Assembly: GCF_910594005.1 (NCBI RefSeq)
Contig: NC_057825.1
Coordinates: 45,043,037 to 45,107,036, forward strand
Source of the DNA: Cervus elaphus
Lineage: Eukaryota > Chordata > Mammalia > Artiodactyla > Cervidae
Direction: 5' to 3'
Length of the DNA: 64,000 nt
Shown here in pieces: positions 33,737 through 45,820 of the stretch. The notes beneath the pieces were generated by a model. That model searched no databases and was not told the origin of the DNA. It saw only the letters and a program-made list of their open reading frames with translations. The stretch's first letter is position 1. The number at the start of each line of letters is the position of its first letter. A program made the position numbers and the translations under genes.

Positions 33737-34242
33737 CAGTTCAGTTCAGTCACTCAGTCGTGTCCAACTCTTTGCGACCCAATGGACTGCAGCACACCAG
33801 GCCTCCTTGTCCATCGCCAACTCCCAGAGTTTACCCAAACCCATGTCCATTGAGTCAGTAATGCCATCCAACCATCTCATCCTCTGTTGTTCCCTTCTCC
33901 TGCCTTCAATCTTTCCCAGCATCAGGGTCTTTTCAAGTGAGTCAGCTCTTCGCATCAGGTGGCCAAAGTACTGGAGTTTCAACTTCAGTCCTTCCAATGA
34001 ACACCCAGGACTGATCCCCTCTAGGATGGACTGGTTGGATCTCTTTGCTGTCCAATGAACTCTCAAGAGTCTTTTCCAACACCACATTTCAAAAGCATCA
34101 ATTCTTTAGCACTCAGCTTTATTTATAGTCCAACTCTCACATCCATACATGACTACTGGAAAAACCATAGCCTTGACTAGACGGACCTTTGTTGGCAAAG
34201 TAATGTCTCTGCTTTTTAATATGCTGTCTAGGTTGGTCATAA
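33737..34242 (-). mobile_element. BovB LINE 3' portion
   Basis: On the minus strand it encodes DSILKSRDITLPTKVRLVK, then AMVFPVVMYGCESWTINKAE, and ends with the BovB tail. The 5' breakpoint, at the complement of TAGGTTGGTCATAA, is close to that of the 3622-4165 copy's Met-Thr-Asn segment. Confidence 0.93.
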
Positions 34243-34800
34243 GGTGTGTGGATAACTGCAAAGGGCATCTAAGATAAAGGAACAGCAAGTACAGTGGCCC
34301 TGAGGTGGGAGTGAGCCTGGGGTTTTGAAGAACTACAAGGAAACCTGTGAGGCCAGAGCAATGAGGGACAGAGAGTTGTAAGATGCGAGGTTAGGAAAAC
34401 AGTGGGGCCCAGATTCCCTGGAGCCTTCTACGCCACAGTAAGGCCTTTGCATTTTGTTTTAAATGAGATGGGAGTGCTCTGCGAGTGCTGAGAACTGAAA
34501 AGGGACTTGAGTTTGAAATGGTCACTCTGGCTGGCGCATAGGAGACCAGTAAAGGTGGTTTCAATGATCCAATCATCCAAGTGAGAGATGATGATGGCTT
34601 GGATCAGTGTAGTAATAGAGGCAATAATGAGAAATATTCAGATTCTGGATCATTTTAAAGGTGACATTAAAAGGAATTTAAGGTGGAATGTGAAAGAAAT
34701 TGATGAGTTCATGGATGAAGTTTCTAGATTGAGCCACTAGAAGATGGATTTGCCACTTGCTGAAATGGGAAAGATTTGGGATGAAACAGGTTAGGGAGGT

Positions 34801-35021
34801 GGGCTTCCCAGTTGGCACTAGTGGTAAAGAATTCACCTGCCAGTGCAGGAGATGCAAGAGATGCATGTTCAATCTCTGGGTCGGGAAGATCCCCTGGAGG
34901 AGAGCATGGCAACCCACTCCAGTCTTCTTGCCTGGAGAATCCCATGGATAGAGGAGCCTAGCAGGCTACAGTCCATAGGGCTGCAAAGAGTTAGACATGA
35001 CTGAGGTGACTTAGCACACAA
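34801..35021 (+). mobile_element. Bov-tA SINE, full length
   Basis: It runs from GGGCTTCCCAGTTGGCACTA to GACTTAGCACACA. The head has the GGCACTAGTGGTAAAGAA variant also seen at 47988. Confidence 0.92.
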
Positions 35022-35389
35022 GAATTATTTTACAACTCAAAGGCAGAGGTAAGTAAAACATTTACTGGTGGTGGGAAGGGGGGCATCTGTTAACAGGGAA
35101 AATGCTGAGAAGGCAGCCAAGGAGAGGCAACAACCCTCAAATTCAGCACACTAACAAGTTTAACCAGTCTCTGCAGCCCTGGGGACCTTTTCATGATTTG
35201 TATACCTTTTAGGCCAGATATGGAGTTACCATGGTTCTTAAAAAGGAACTAGAGGATCAAGCCATTTGAAAAGTCTTATTTAAAAGGAAGTCAACATGTT
35301 ATCTTTTTACAATTACCTTGTGATCAGGCATCATCCATCCCACCCCACCCCATACACCCATCTATCCTGTTGTGCTTTTCACACCTCAC

Positions 35390-35512
35390 TTTTTTTTTTT
35401 TTTTTTGGCTGTGCCTTGTGGCTTGCAGGATCTTAGTGCCCTGACCGGGAACTGAACCTGGGCCTAGGAATTGAAAGCACCAAGTCCTAACCACTGAACG
35501 GCCAGGGAATTT
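35390..35512 (-). mobile_element. CHR-type SINE, short, with A-tail
   Basis: A T-run of about 18 on the + strand is followed by GGCTGTGCCTTGTGGC and the complement of the head (CTAACCACTGAACGGCCAGG). Confidence 0.75.
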
Positions 35513-37191
35513 GTTTTAATGATGTAGTCCCTTCTCCTCCTCCAGGAGTAACAACTTACCTTTCCCCTCTAAGCCTACCTGAACTTATTCTTATCATGCA
35601 TCCCAGATACAGTAATGCTGTAGTTTCCTAGGCAGCACATTCTATGCCTAAAAGAAAAAAAGAGCCTACCTTAAATCCTGGGTTCAGCTCATAATTAGAA
35701 AATGTTTTCCATTGTCTGTAAACAGTTATTAAGAAGCTTTAAATATGTTTACTGTTAATAACAAAAATCTCAAAATACTTCCTTTGAAAACAAGGCAATT
35801 TTTGCTCTCCCTCCTTTCAGTGGTTGTCAGATGGCAGCTGCCCCTCTCCTTCACTGAGTATCCTGGGATCACCTTCCAAATAAATACTTGTACCCAAATC
35901 TTCATCCCAGGGTCGGCTTTGGGGAAAGCCCAAACCAAGACAGTGGTCTTCTAAACATCTGGAATGTCTAGCAGCATTGGGTCTGCACTTCACCTGGCAA
36001 CAAAGGGTGATGTCAGAGGCAGCTGACTCTTTCATGGCCATGTGTCCCCCACTTTGGACAGCCCTCCCTGGAAGTGGCCGAGCAGGCATCTCAGTTTGGA
36101 GCTCTGCACATGTGAGGTACAGGCATGTGGAAATCTCCTTTTTGTCTTACATTTTCAAGCAGTTGGAGAAGAGACACAATGAACAGATGTACTTCAAAAC
36201 TATAGTGTAATCTATGCCATGTGTGTAATTGAAAAACTAAATATGTAGTTAAGAAATACTTCCTTTAATAAGTATTCTGTCATTTTCATACTCTGTCATT
36301 TTTTTCTTCTTTCTATATGTTTTTTTCCTGGTTCTTTATTTTCTCAAGTTGGGGTTTCAAGAGTTTCATTTCAAGAACTAACTTGGCTTAATTTTTGTCT
36401 GGGCTTTGGGTTAGCTTGCATGCTTTCAGGAGAATGTTTATTAATAATGCTTCAACTCCAATTAGCAAGCTCTCCTGGAAGAGTGAACACTCCACTGTCA
36501 TTTCTAAAGTAATTCTACAACCTCACAAAATCTGATTTCCATAAAAGAATGTGAAAATCATCTCAGTTAATTTAAGCACCAATTTCATCTGACAAATGTG
36601 AGGTTTGATTCTTTCAAATAAAGATGTGGAAAGCAAAATTGCCTTCACGTGAAAAATACACATGATTTAAATTTTTTCAAATCAATTACTCATAACACTT
36701 TCCCTAGAGATTTGCTTCTAAATAAAAACAGAACTATTATTAAAATTTCAAGACCATTAGTCTTTCCTCTGATTTTAAGACACGGTTCATGTTGCCATTC
36801 CCCAGATGTTTAATGTGAAGATTTCACAATGACACTGACAGAATAATAGGGAGCAACTGCAGTCACTGCCATATCTGAAGCCTGCTCCATGTAAAGTAAT
36901 GCCAGATTCTTAAGCAGGGGCTAGAAATAGTAACATGAGTTTTAAAATAGAACCTCAACATGAATTTATTTAAGAAGTGATGGCTCCTTCAGAGGAATAG
37001 TTCTCAAGTATATTTTGAGCCACTATGGATAAGAACATACTTAGAACACTCCTTCTGGTTTGAAATTGATTTCTGAGCTTAGGGTGTATTCTTTTGAATA
37101 TCTCAGTGGTGCCAAATATTTCTTCTTCGAGAACAAGTTAATTTTTTTTAAAACACTGACAAAAGTAATTTGACAAGACTAGTGAATAAGA
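35513..37191. other. Intergenic, no feature
   Basis: AT-rich unique DNA with a modest GC-richer patch at 35820-36110. No repeat or splice-bounded coding exon was recognised. Confidence 0.4.
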
Positions 37192-37470
37192 TCGGAGAAG
37201 GCAATGGCAGTCCACTCCAGTACTCTTGCCTGGAAAATCCCATGGACGGAGGAGCCTGGTAGGCTGCAGTCCATGGGGTCGCGAAGAGTCGGACACGACT
37301 GAGCAACTTCACTTTCACTTTTCACTTTCATGCATTGGAGAAGGAAATGGCAACCCACTCCAGTGTTCTTGCCTGGAGAATCCCAGGGATGGGGGAGCCT
37401 GGTGGGCTGCCGTCTATGGGGTCGCACAGAGTCGGACACGACTGAAGAGACTTAGCAGCAGCAGCAGTAG
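37192..37470 (+). mobile_element. Bov-A2 SINE (two Bov-A units)
   Basis: Two tandem Bov-A monomers (GGCAATGGCAGTCCACTCC at 37200 and GGAAATGGCAACCCACTCC at 37344) are joined by a CTTTCACTTTTCACTTTCA linker. A CAG-rich tail (AGCAGCAGCAGCAG) ends the element. It has no tRNA head, as expected for Bov-A2. Confidence 0.95.
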
Positions 37471-38582
37471 CAGTGAATAACATAAGTAGTCAAACTAGTG
37501 ACACTCGTTTCTAAAAGACTCTAACAGCAAAATAACCAGACTGGTGTTCTCACCTTGCTCAGAAGTCACCTCTGAGATGGATCTGTAAGTGTTGGGCTCT
37601 AAAGCCCCCCAAGGGCAGGGCCTGTGACCATTTTGCCAATTACTGTACCTGGTGCATTGTGGGTGCTCAATAAATATTGGTTGAATGACTGAATAAATGC
37701 AAAAATTGACAATGGTGCTAATTCTGTGATACTCTTTGAATGCATGTATTTGAAATAGTTGTTTAAAAAAGAAAATAGTTTCTGTTATTTGCAAATTTGA
37801 CAGTACTCTAATGGTTTATAGGAAATGCCCCAAGCTACTCAACTTAATTTTCTTTCTTTTGACATAATACCATCTTCTGGATATAGTCCATTTTGCAAAA
37901 TAAAAAGAGCACTTTTTCAGTGAGTATATTGAGTAGATAGGGCAAACAGAATCACTCCTGTTTTACAGATTAGAGCACTTGATGCTGGACTGTTAAGTAA
38001 TTTTCCCAACATTAGTGTTATTCGTTAGAATATTTTTGGCCAGTAATAATGCAAATCATCCTAACTTAGATGACTAATGTCCATTTCTGACAGAAACCAC
38101 TGGAAAAGGGGAGGGGATTGAGTATTGAGTAATGAAAATAATACTATCACATAAATGACCTAGCTACAGAGAAAAGTTCTGTGCATTGTAGTGTCTTCTG
38201 TGTGAGGGAAGTCATTTTAACTTTTGCAAGTAATCATATGTTCTGTTTGAAATGAATTCTGGAAACAATTTATCACACAGAGCAAGTCTTTTCTAATTTC
38301 TCTCACCAAGCAGGGTCCGAGCAGAATCTTTCATATACCTTTAATGTGTCATGATGAACAACAGTGCTACTCGTTCAAACACAATACTATTAACAGCCTG
38401 TGTAAATCCAGTCTCTGCTCCCACTAAAACAGACAACCTAAACTCACCATCCATCCATAAAGCCAAACAACAAACTTAAAACTTAGAGCCTGGAAGGAGA
38501 AAAGGGTGAGGAGAAAGGTAGATACGTGAAAACATTTCTCTTAACTAGTTAGTCAGAAAATCTGTGATCACTTATAAATTCT
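37471..38582. other. Intergenic, no gene
   Basis: Near 37630-37690, TGGTGCATTGTGGGTGCTCAATAAATATTG has the form of an L2 3' end. The remainder is unassigned. Confidence 0.4.
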
Positions 38583-39622
38583 TGGTGGAAGAAAATTCTT
38601 AAAGAGATGAAAATACCAGACCACCTTACCTATCCCTGAGAGATCTGTATGCGGGTCAAGATGCAACAGAATCTGACATGGAACGACGGGCTGGTTCAAA
38701 ACTGGGAAAGGAGTACGTCAAGGCTGTGTATTGTCACCCTACTTATTTAACTTACATGCAGAGTACATCATATGAAATGCCAGGCTGGATGAATTCCAAC
38801 CTGGAATCAAGATTTCTGGGAGAAGTAGCAACAACCTCAGGTATGCAAATGATACCACTCTAATGTTAGAAAGCGAAAAGGAACTAAAGAGCCTCTTGAT
38901 GAGGCTGAAAGAGGAGAGTGGAAAGGCTGATTTAAAATTCAACATTCAAAAAATGAAGATCATGGCATCTGGTCTCATCACTTCATGGCAAATAGATGGG
39001 GGAAAAGTGGAAACAGTGACAGATTTTATTTTCTTGTATTCCAAAATCACTGTGGATGGTGACTACAGCCATGATATTAAAAGACGTTTGCTCCTTGGAA
39101 GAAAAACTATGACAAACTAGTCATTAAACTAGTATTAAAAAACAGATACATCACTTTGCCAACAAAAGTCAAAACTATGGTTTTTCCAGTAGTCATGTAC
39201 AGATGTGAGAGTTGGACCGTAAGAAGGCTGAATGCCGAAGAATTGATGCTTTTGAATTGTGGTGCTGGAGAACACTCTTGAGAGTCCTTTGGACTTTGGA
39301 CTGGAAGGAGATCAAACCAGTCAATCCTAAAGGAAATCAACCCTGAATATTCATTGTAAGGACTGATGCTGAAGCTGAAACTCCAAACTTTGGTCACCTG
39401 ATAAAAAGAGCCAACTCGTTGGAAAAGACCCTGATGCTAGGGAAGATTGAGAGCAAGAGAAGAAGGGGGTGATGGAGGATGAGATGGTTGGATGACATCA
39501 TCAACTCAATGGACATGAGTTTGAACAAACTCCAAGAGATAGTGAAGGTCAGGGAAGCCTGGCATGCTGCAGTCCATGGGGTTGGAAAGAGTTGGGCACA
39601 ACTTAGCAACTGAACAACAAAT
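38583..39622 (+). mobile_element. BovB LINE, truncated and frameshifted
   Basis: It starts in the reverse transcriptase (GGAAGAAAATTCTTAAAGAG) and keeps the 3' end through CTTAGCAACTGAACAACAA. The catalytic box region reads RYANDTTL instead of YADD, and multiple indels break the frame. Confidence 0.93.
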
Positions 39623-39729
39623 ACATTCTTGGTAGAGAATTAGATATAGATTTTTATCCCCTCCTACTTCAAGTCCTAACCAAAAAAAGGTCCCTTATGA
39701 TCTAGATCCTGCCATGCCCGCCTCTCTGA

Positions 39730-40320
39730 TCTAATTTCCCGGAGTCCCACTGTTAGACATTCCACTCCAAAGCCACACTGACTGTCTTGCTGGTCCTCCT
39801 GTTCCTCCAACACACCAAACCTTTAACCACCACAGGACCTTTGCACATGCCTTTCCTTATATCCTATAGCACTTTCCCCAGATTGTCACTGGACTTGCTC
39901 TCTCACCTCATTCAGGCCTCTGTTCAAATGTCACCTCTGAGAAGCCTTTTCTAACTTCTATATCTAAAAAGGCACCACTTCACACTCCCAGTCTCTTTTA
40001 CTCTACTTTTCCCACAGAGCATTGATCATTACTAGGCATGATGTAATATATTTATTTGTGTATTTATTGTCTCTTCTCCACTAACATGTAAGCACCCCAA
40101 ATGCAGAGATGTCATCTACATTGTTCACTGCTGTGTCCTTGGGCCGAGAAGAGTGGCAAGCAAATGTCACTCCAAAATATTTATGAGCATCTGCTATGTG
40201 GCAAGCACTGTTCCAGATGCTGAGCATATAGTAGTGAACTAAACATAATCTTTGCCCAAAGGAGCTTATAATCTAGTGACACATAGTGAGTGTTTGATTG
40301 GTATTTGTTGAATGAATCCT
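39730..40320 (+). mobile_element. L2-type LINE 3' end and MIR-like sequence
   Basis: GCCTTTTCTAACTTCTATATC, TTATTTGTGTATTTATTGTC and TTGTTCACTGCTGTGTCC are classic L2 3' motifs in + orientation. The part after 40185 (GGCAAGCACTGTTCCAGATG) is another old repeat of similar age. Confidence 0.65.
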
Positions 40321-40365
40321 CAGGATTATAATCAAAATCCACTAAAATAAACATTTAGCTCTATG

Positions 40366-40578
40366 TTGTTCTTGTTTAGTCGCTAAGTCGTGTTTGACTT
40401 TTTTGAGCTCCCATGGACAGTAGCCGGCAAGGCTCCTCTGCCCATGAGATTTTCCAGGCAAGAATACTGGAGTGGGTTGCCATTGCCTTCTCCAGGGGAT
40501 CTTCCCGATCCAGAGATTGAACCCGTGTCACCTGCATTGCAGACGGATTCTTTAGCACTGAGCCACCAGGGAAGCCCA
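40366..40578 (-). mobile_element. Bov-tA SINE, full length
   Basis: It runs from GTTCTTGTTTAGTCGCTAAG to GAGCCACCAGGGAAGCCC. Confidence 0.93.
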
Positions 40579-41662
40579 TTTAGCCCCTCGGTAACCCTAG
40601 TTGTATCAGTTTCCTGTGGCTGTGTCACATATCACTACAAACAGTCTCATAGTTTTGGAGGCCAGAAGTGTAAAATCAATGTCACTGGGTCAAAATCAAG
40701 GTGTCACAGGGCCTTCTTGCTCTGGTGGTTTTAGGGAAAGATTTGTTCCTTGTCTCTTCCAACTCCTGGTGGCTGCTGACCTTCCTTGCTTGTGGTGACA
40801 TCACTCCAATCTCTGCCTCCATCTTCACATCACCTTCGCTCTGTCTCTGTCAAATATCTGTCTCCCTCTCTCTTACAAAAATGTATGCGATGGCATTTAG
40901 GACAACCGATAATCCAGGATTATCTCCCCATCTGAAAAGAAATCTGGAAGAAAAAAAAAACACACATCTGCAAAGACCCTTTATCTAGATAAAGCAGCAT
41001 TTACAGGTTCCGGGTATTTGACCTGATATCTCCAGGGCCATCACCTAGCCTATTACACTGACATTTTTGTATTAATAGCTGAAGGGAAGTTTCCACAAGG
41101 AGAACACCAGGAGGTATTTTTTTGCATTTTTCCTTTGCTGTCCTTGGAAAGCATATTTATCTCTGCAAAACAAAGAAAGGCAATGACTATTTTCAAATAT
41201 AACAATAGAATTGCATTTTCCAAAGACTTGTATAATAACATTTCTGACTCATTCATAAAAGTGTTTGTCTTCTATCCAGAAACTCCCACAAAATTAAGTT
41301 AATGAGCAGTGGAGATGGCAAAGCAATATTTGAGAACAAGTTGTTTTATATCTTGTACCATGAGATTCCCATCATGATTTGCAGACAGAACATAAAACCC
41401 TTACCATTCATCACTTACAGTCATTACTCCTCATCGTGAAACCAGGTTGTGACTTCAGAGTCCTTGCCAGGGCACAGAACTGTGTCAGTTTCAGTTAGAG
41501 CTGGAGTCCTACAGCCTTTGGGGGTATTTGGGGGTCCCCACGATAACAGAATAGGCATGACTAACAATAATGTAATTTTGATGCTGTTAAGTCTTTCCAA
41601 AATTTGATTTGGAGGCCCAGAATTTAAACTTGTCCTGCTTTTTGGCCTCTTAAAACAAGTGT
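40579..41662. other. Intergenic, no gene
   Basis: Unique sequence. The last ten bases (AAACAAGTGT, 41653-41662) are the left target-site duplication of the POMGNT1 retrocopy. Confidence 0.45.
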
Positions 41663-44289
41663 GGGCCAGGGTGGGGCCACCAGAGGCGTGGAGTAGGTGG
41701 AAGCTGCGGTGTGCTGGGCAGAGCTGTGCGGGCCTCAGCGGGGCCTGGGCTCCCTGAGCAATTCCTGCAGGCCTGGGTTGGTCAGGACAGTGGTGGCCGT
41801 CCCCGCACCCCTGTCCCCCCATCTTTGTCCCCCTGCCCCCCAATATGGCATGGATGACTGGAAGCCCAGCCCCCTCATCAAGCCCTTTGGGGTGTGGAAA
41901 AAGTGGAGCGGTATCTTACCTGGGAGTAGAAACTGACCTGGGCTTCCCTGGTGGCTCAGATGGTGAAGAATCTGCCTGCAATGTGGGAGACCTGAGTTCG
42001 ATCCCTAGGTTGGGAAGATTCCCCTGGAAGAAGGCATGGCAACCCACTCTCTTACCTGGAGAATCCCATGGACAGAGGAGCCTGGTGGGCTACAGTCTAT
42101 GGGGTCACAAAGAGTAGGACATGAGTGAAGCAACTTAGCAGGCATGCGCGCTCCTCATATAGATGAGGCCATGGTGCTGTTCCTCAACATGGTGGCACCT
42201 GGCCAAGGGTTCATCTGCATCATCAAGGACAAGGGCTCCTTCCATCTCAAGGACACAGCCTAGGCTCTGCCGAGGAGGTGCAACAGCCAGGCTGGCCCTG
42301 CCCTGGGCTGGAGAGATACCTGGGCCTTCGTGGAATGAAAAGGAGGTCCTATCCTTGGGGAGAAACATTCTGACTCACCTGCCCTCTCCTCCTGCGGGGG
42401 TTCAGTTCTGCTGAAGACAGATGTGCCACGAAGCTCAGCTGAAGAGGCAGAGACGAAGACGTGCCACTGGGCAGACACAGAGCTGAACCGTCACAGCCGC
42501 GGCTTCTACAGCAAAATCAAGGGAGCGTGTATAGCTGCAAGGACCCCACACCTTCCCAGCTCAGCCCTGACCCACGCCCAGACAACAAGGTCCTCAGTGT
42601 GCCTGTGGCAGTCATTGTGGGGAACCGGCCCAGTTACCGGTACAGTACGCTGTGCTCTCTGCCCTCAGCCCAGGGGTTGCCTTTCCAGATGATAACAGTT
42701 TTCATTAATGGCTACTATGAGGAACCAACTGCTGTGGTGGCTGCTGTTTGGTCCAAGGGGCATCCAGCACTCTTCCATCGGTGTCAAGAATACCCGTGTG
42801 TCTCAGCACAACAAGGCCAGCCTCGCTGCCACTTTCAACCTGTTTCCGGAAGCCAGGTTTGCTGTGGTTCTGGAAGGAGGACCTGGACACTGCTGTGGCT
42901 ATTTTCAGTCTCCTGAGGCAAACCATCCAACTGCTAGAGGAGGACGACAGCTTGTAGTGGATCTCTCCCTGAAATGACCAGGGCTGTGAGCACACAGCTG
43001 AGGACCCAGCACTGCTGTACCGTCTGGAGACTGTGCCTAGGCTGGGCTGGGTGCTCAGAAGTCCTTGTACAAGGAGAAGCTTGAGCCCCAGTGGTCCACA
43101 CTGGAAAAGCTCTGGGCTTGGGATGGGTGGATGCTGATGCTGGAACAATGCCAAGGTACAGAGTGCAACATCCCTTATGTGTCCTGATCCTACCACTTGG
43201 GCATCATTGGCCTCAACATGAATGGTTGCTTCCATGAGGATTACTTCCAGAATCACAAATTCAACACAGTTGTAGCTCAGGAACATGGACAGTCTGAAGA
43301 AGCACACTTATGAAGTGGAAGTTCACAGGCTGCTTAATGAAGCTGAGGTTCTTGACCACAGCAAGAACCCTTGTGAAGACTCTTTCCCTGCCAGGCTCAG
43401 AAGCCTTTATCTGAATTGAGAAAGATGATGACTTCATCACCTGGAAACAGCTTGTCAAATGCCTCCCTTGTCTGGGACCTGGATGTGCGTGGCAACCACC
43501 GGGGCCTGTGGAGATTGTTTCAGAAACAGAACCACTTCCTGGCGGTGGGTGTCCCAGCCTCTCCCTATTCAATGAAGAAGCCACCATCAGTCTTCTTAAG
43601 CCATCCCCAAAGAGGAGGGAGCCCCAGGAGCTGCAGAACAGACATGAGAGCTCCTCCGGGAGCCTGCAGGGCTGGGTGCTGTATACCCCCAGGCAGGCTA
43701 GCCCTTCACCCAATCCTTTAGGATTTTGTAGACACTGGATTTTGTAGACACTGGCAGGGGCTGAGGGTGGTTTGTTTTTAATATGAGACTTAATTACTAA
43801 CTCTTAGGGGAGGGTGCCCCTGGGGAGGGTACCCCTGCTCCAACACCCCTGTTCCTGAGTTGGAGGTCTATTTATTTGCTCCCTTGTCAGGAAAGGGCAG
43901 GAGAGTGCCTGGGAAATCACTGGAATCCCTGGGTACTTGATCCTGTCTGCCCTTTGTATACTCCCTCCTCCTAGGCCGGGCTCAGAATCTAACCTATTTC
44001 CTGAGGGCCTTGGAAAGAGGGTGAAGCCTGAAGGGCCTTGACTTTTTTTTTTTTGACTGGGGTGCTACCCTGAGGGTGGGGCAAGCTCTTACTCAGGAAA
44101 GTGCTGTGCCCAAAGCATGAACAGGCAGTTGGGGCCCACCGGCTGAAGCAGACTCACTCAGAGACCCTCAGACATGGAACCAGGCCTCTTCTCAGCCTCT
44201 TCCTTGTCCAGATTTCCAAAGCTGTATAAGGTGGCCATTGATTAAAAAAGGAGAAAAGCTCAAAAAAAAAAAAAAAGAAAGAAAGAAAG
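41663..44289 (+). pseudogene. POMGNT1: POMGNT1 processed pseudogene
   Basis: POMGNT1 makes the GlcNAc-beta1,2-mannose step of O-mannosylation on alpha-dystroglycan in the Golgi. This copy has no introns, and AAACAAGTGT flanks it on both sides (41653-41662 and 44290-44299) next to TTAAAA. It contains a 5' UTR, the start ATG at 41850 (MDDWKPSPLIKPFG), long matches such as CHWADTELNR, NKASLAATFNLFPEARFAV and GNHRGLWRLF, a stop equivalent at 43645-43647, a roughly 600-base 3' UTR, and an A-tail grading into (GAAA)n at 44260-44292. About 100 codons after residue 28 are missing where a Bov-tA SINE sits. Many frameshifts and stops (TAG at 42262 for example) rule out the parent protein. Confidence 0.93.
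41938..42150 (+). mobile_element. Bov-tA SINE inside the POMGNT1 pseudogene
   Basis: It runs from GGGCTTCCCTGGTGGCTCAG to ACTTAGCAGGCATGCGCGC. It joins sequence for residue 28 to sequence near residue 150 of the parent, so it marks a deletion breakpoint. Confidence 0.92.
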
Positions 44290-44299
44290 AAACAAGTGT

Positions 44300-45175
44300 T
44301 CTACAACTTTATTCAAACAAAGTATTTTGACAGTTTCTTTAGTGGGAAAGAGTATTATGGATTAGATAAATATGGCCAGTTTTAATCAATGTGTAAAATC
44401 ACACTTATTTTTCATAATAGTATTTGGTCTTGTGAAAATCTCATTCTTAAGTAATATATTCTGTTGATTAAGTTAAGTCTTGGGAAATAAAAATTTAAAT
44501 GAGTCTCATGAGTCATTTCATTTATGGTGGACTCAGGGTACATTTTTATTTCTTGCCTCAGTATTTTTAAAGTAAAATTATGAAAGTAAGTTATGACTTT
44601 CTCTTTAATCAGAAAACCTAGTTTTAAAGAAAGGCATTGATTCTGATTTACTCTGTAAAATTGACAGCATACCTTTTTTTTTCTTGGAAATTAAGTGTCT
44701 CAAATATGCTATTTCATGTATTCATGCAACATTTGTTTTTTGAACATCTACTATTGCCAGGCACAGTACTAGGCGCTGGGAATACAAAAGTAAACAAGAC
44801 TCATTCCCTGCCCTCCAGAACTGTGCAGTGTAAATGGAGTGGTGACAAGGACATGGTTCCTCACAGACAGTGTGAAAAGGGTGCTTTCCTGGTGCTGGCC
44901 AGGGCGCGGACTGGGAGCAGAGCCCCACCAGCCTTGGGAGACCAGACACCTCTTGTGAAAGGAATCTGAGGCCTAAAGAGTGAGTACAAGTCAGCCAGTT
45001 GCTCAGAGAGTCTGCAGTGTGTATGAATATGTGCATGTGAAGGCCCAGAAATGAGAGCGAGGCTAGTGCTTGGGAAATGGAAGTGGGTTAACATGGCAAG
45101 AATTGAAAATGATAGGAAAAGGTTAAAATAAAAGAGAGAGGGAGACTAGGACAGCCCCTGAGTGGCCCCCAAAGT
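44300..45175. other. Intergenic, no gene
   Basis: CCAGGCACAGTACTAGGCGC (44758-44777) and the following 80 bases look like an old MIR/L2-age repeat. The remainder is unique. Confidence 0.4.
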
Positions 45176-45501
45176 TTTTTATTTATTTATTTATTTATTT
45201 TGGGCTGTGCTGGGTCTTCATTGCTGATCGGGCTTTATTCTGGTTGTGGCGAGTGGGGGCTACTCTCTAGCTATGGTTCGTGAACTTCTCATTGCAGTGG
45301 CTTCTTTTGTTGCAGAGCCTGGGCTCTAGGGAATGTGGGCTTCAGTATTTGCTGTTCTCGGATTCTACAGCATAGGCTTACTAGTTGTGGCACACAGGCT
45401 TAGTTGCTCTGAGGCATGTGGGATCTTCCCGGATCAGGGATTGTACCCGTATCTCCTGCATTGGCAGGTGGATTCTTTACCAGTGAGTGACCAGGGAAGC
45501 A
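45176..45501 (-). mobile_element. CHR-type SINE, long form with (TTTA)n tail
   Basis: A run of TTTA units (45177-45200) forms the tail side. The element ends GTGACCAGGGAAGC. Confidence 0.88.
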
Positions 45502-45734
45502 CCCCCATTCCCCACACCAAGCTTATTAAAGTTGTGACTTCAAAAATGGCAATGGTATGCTTACATCTGCATTTTATAATGATTGTTTTGGTTGCAGTGA
45601 GAAAATGGATTGGCGGTTGCTAAGAGAGAAGCAGAGACCTGTCAGGCTGGGATGAGAGAGGTCCAGGGGACACACTGTGGTTACCTGAAGTGGAGCTCAA
45701 TAGGAAAGGTGACAGATTTGAACAATAATTTCCA

Positions 45735-45820
45735 ATAGTGAAGGACAAGGAAGACAGTCGTGATGCAGTTCATGGGATCACAGACTCTGACACAATCTGG
45801 TGACTGAACAACAACAACAA
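45735..45820 (+). mobile_element. BovB 3' tail fragment
   Basis: GATGCAGTTCATGGGATCAC through GTGACTGAACAACAACAACA matches only the last 85 bases of BovB. Confidence 0.8.

Larger units (their letters stand above)
33310..34800. mobile_element. Ancient repeat region interrupted by younger insertions
   Basis: Fragments such as CTCTCATGGAATTTACATTC (33390 region) and TGGCCCTGAGGTGGGAGTG (34290 region) look like parts of one old L2-like repeat. They are now separated by an L1_BT end (33425-33580) and a BovB piece (33737-34242). The family name is uncertain. Confidence 0.4.

Noticed and set aside
37452..37470. CAG/CTG triplet runs (also 53792 and 59179) as expansion-type loci
   Set aside because: Each is the normal (AGC)n tail of a Bov-A or Bov-A2 SINE.
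42705..43307. 200-codon minus-strand frame at the POMGNT1 pseudogene
   Set aside because: It is the antisense shadow of the retrocopy coding region.
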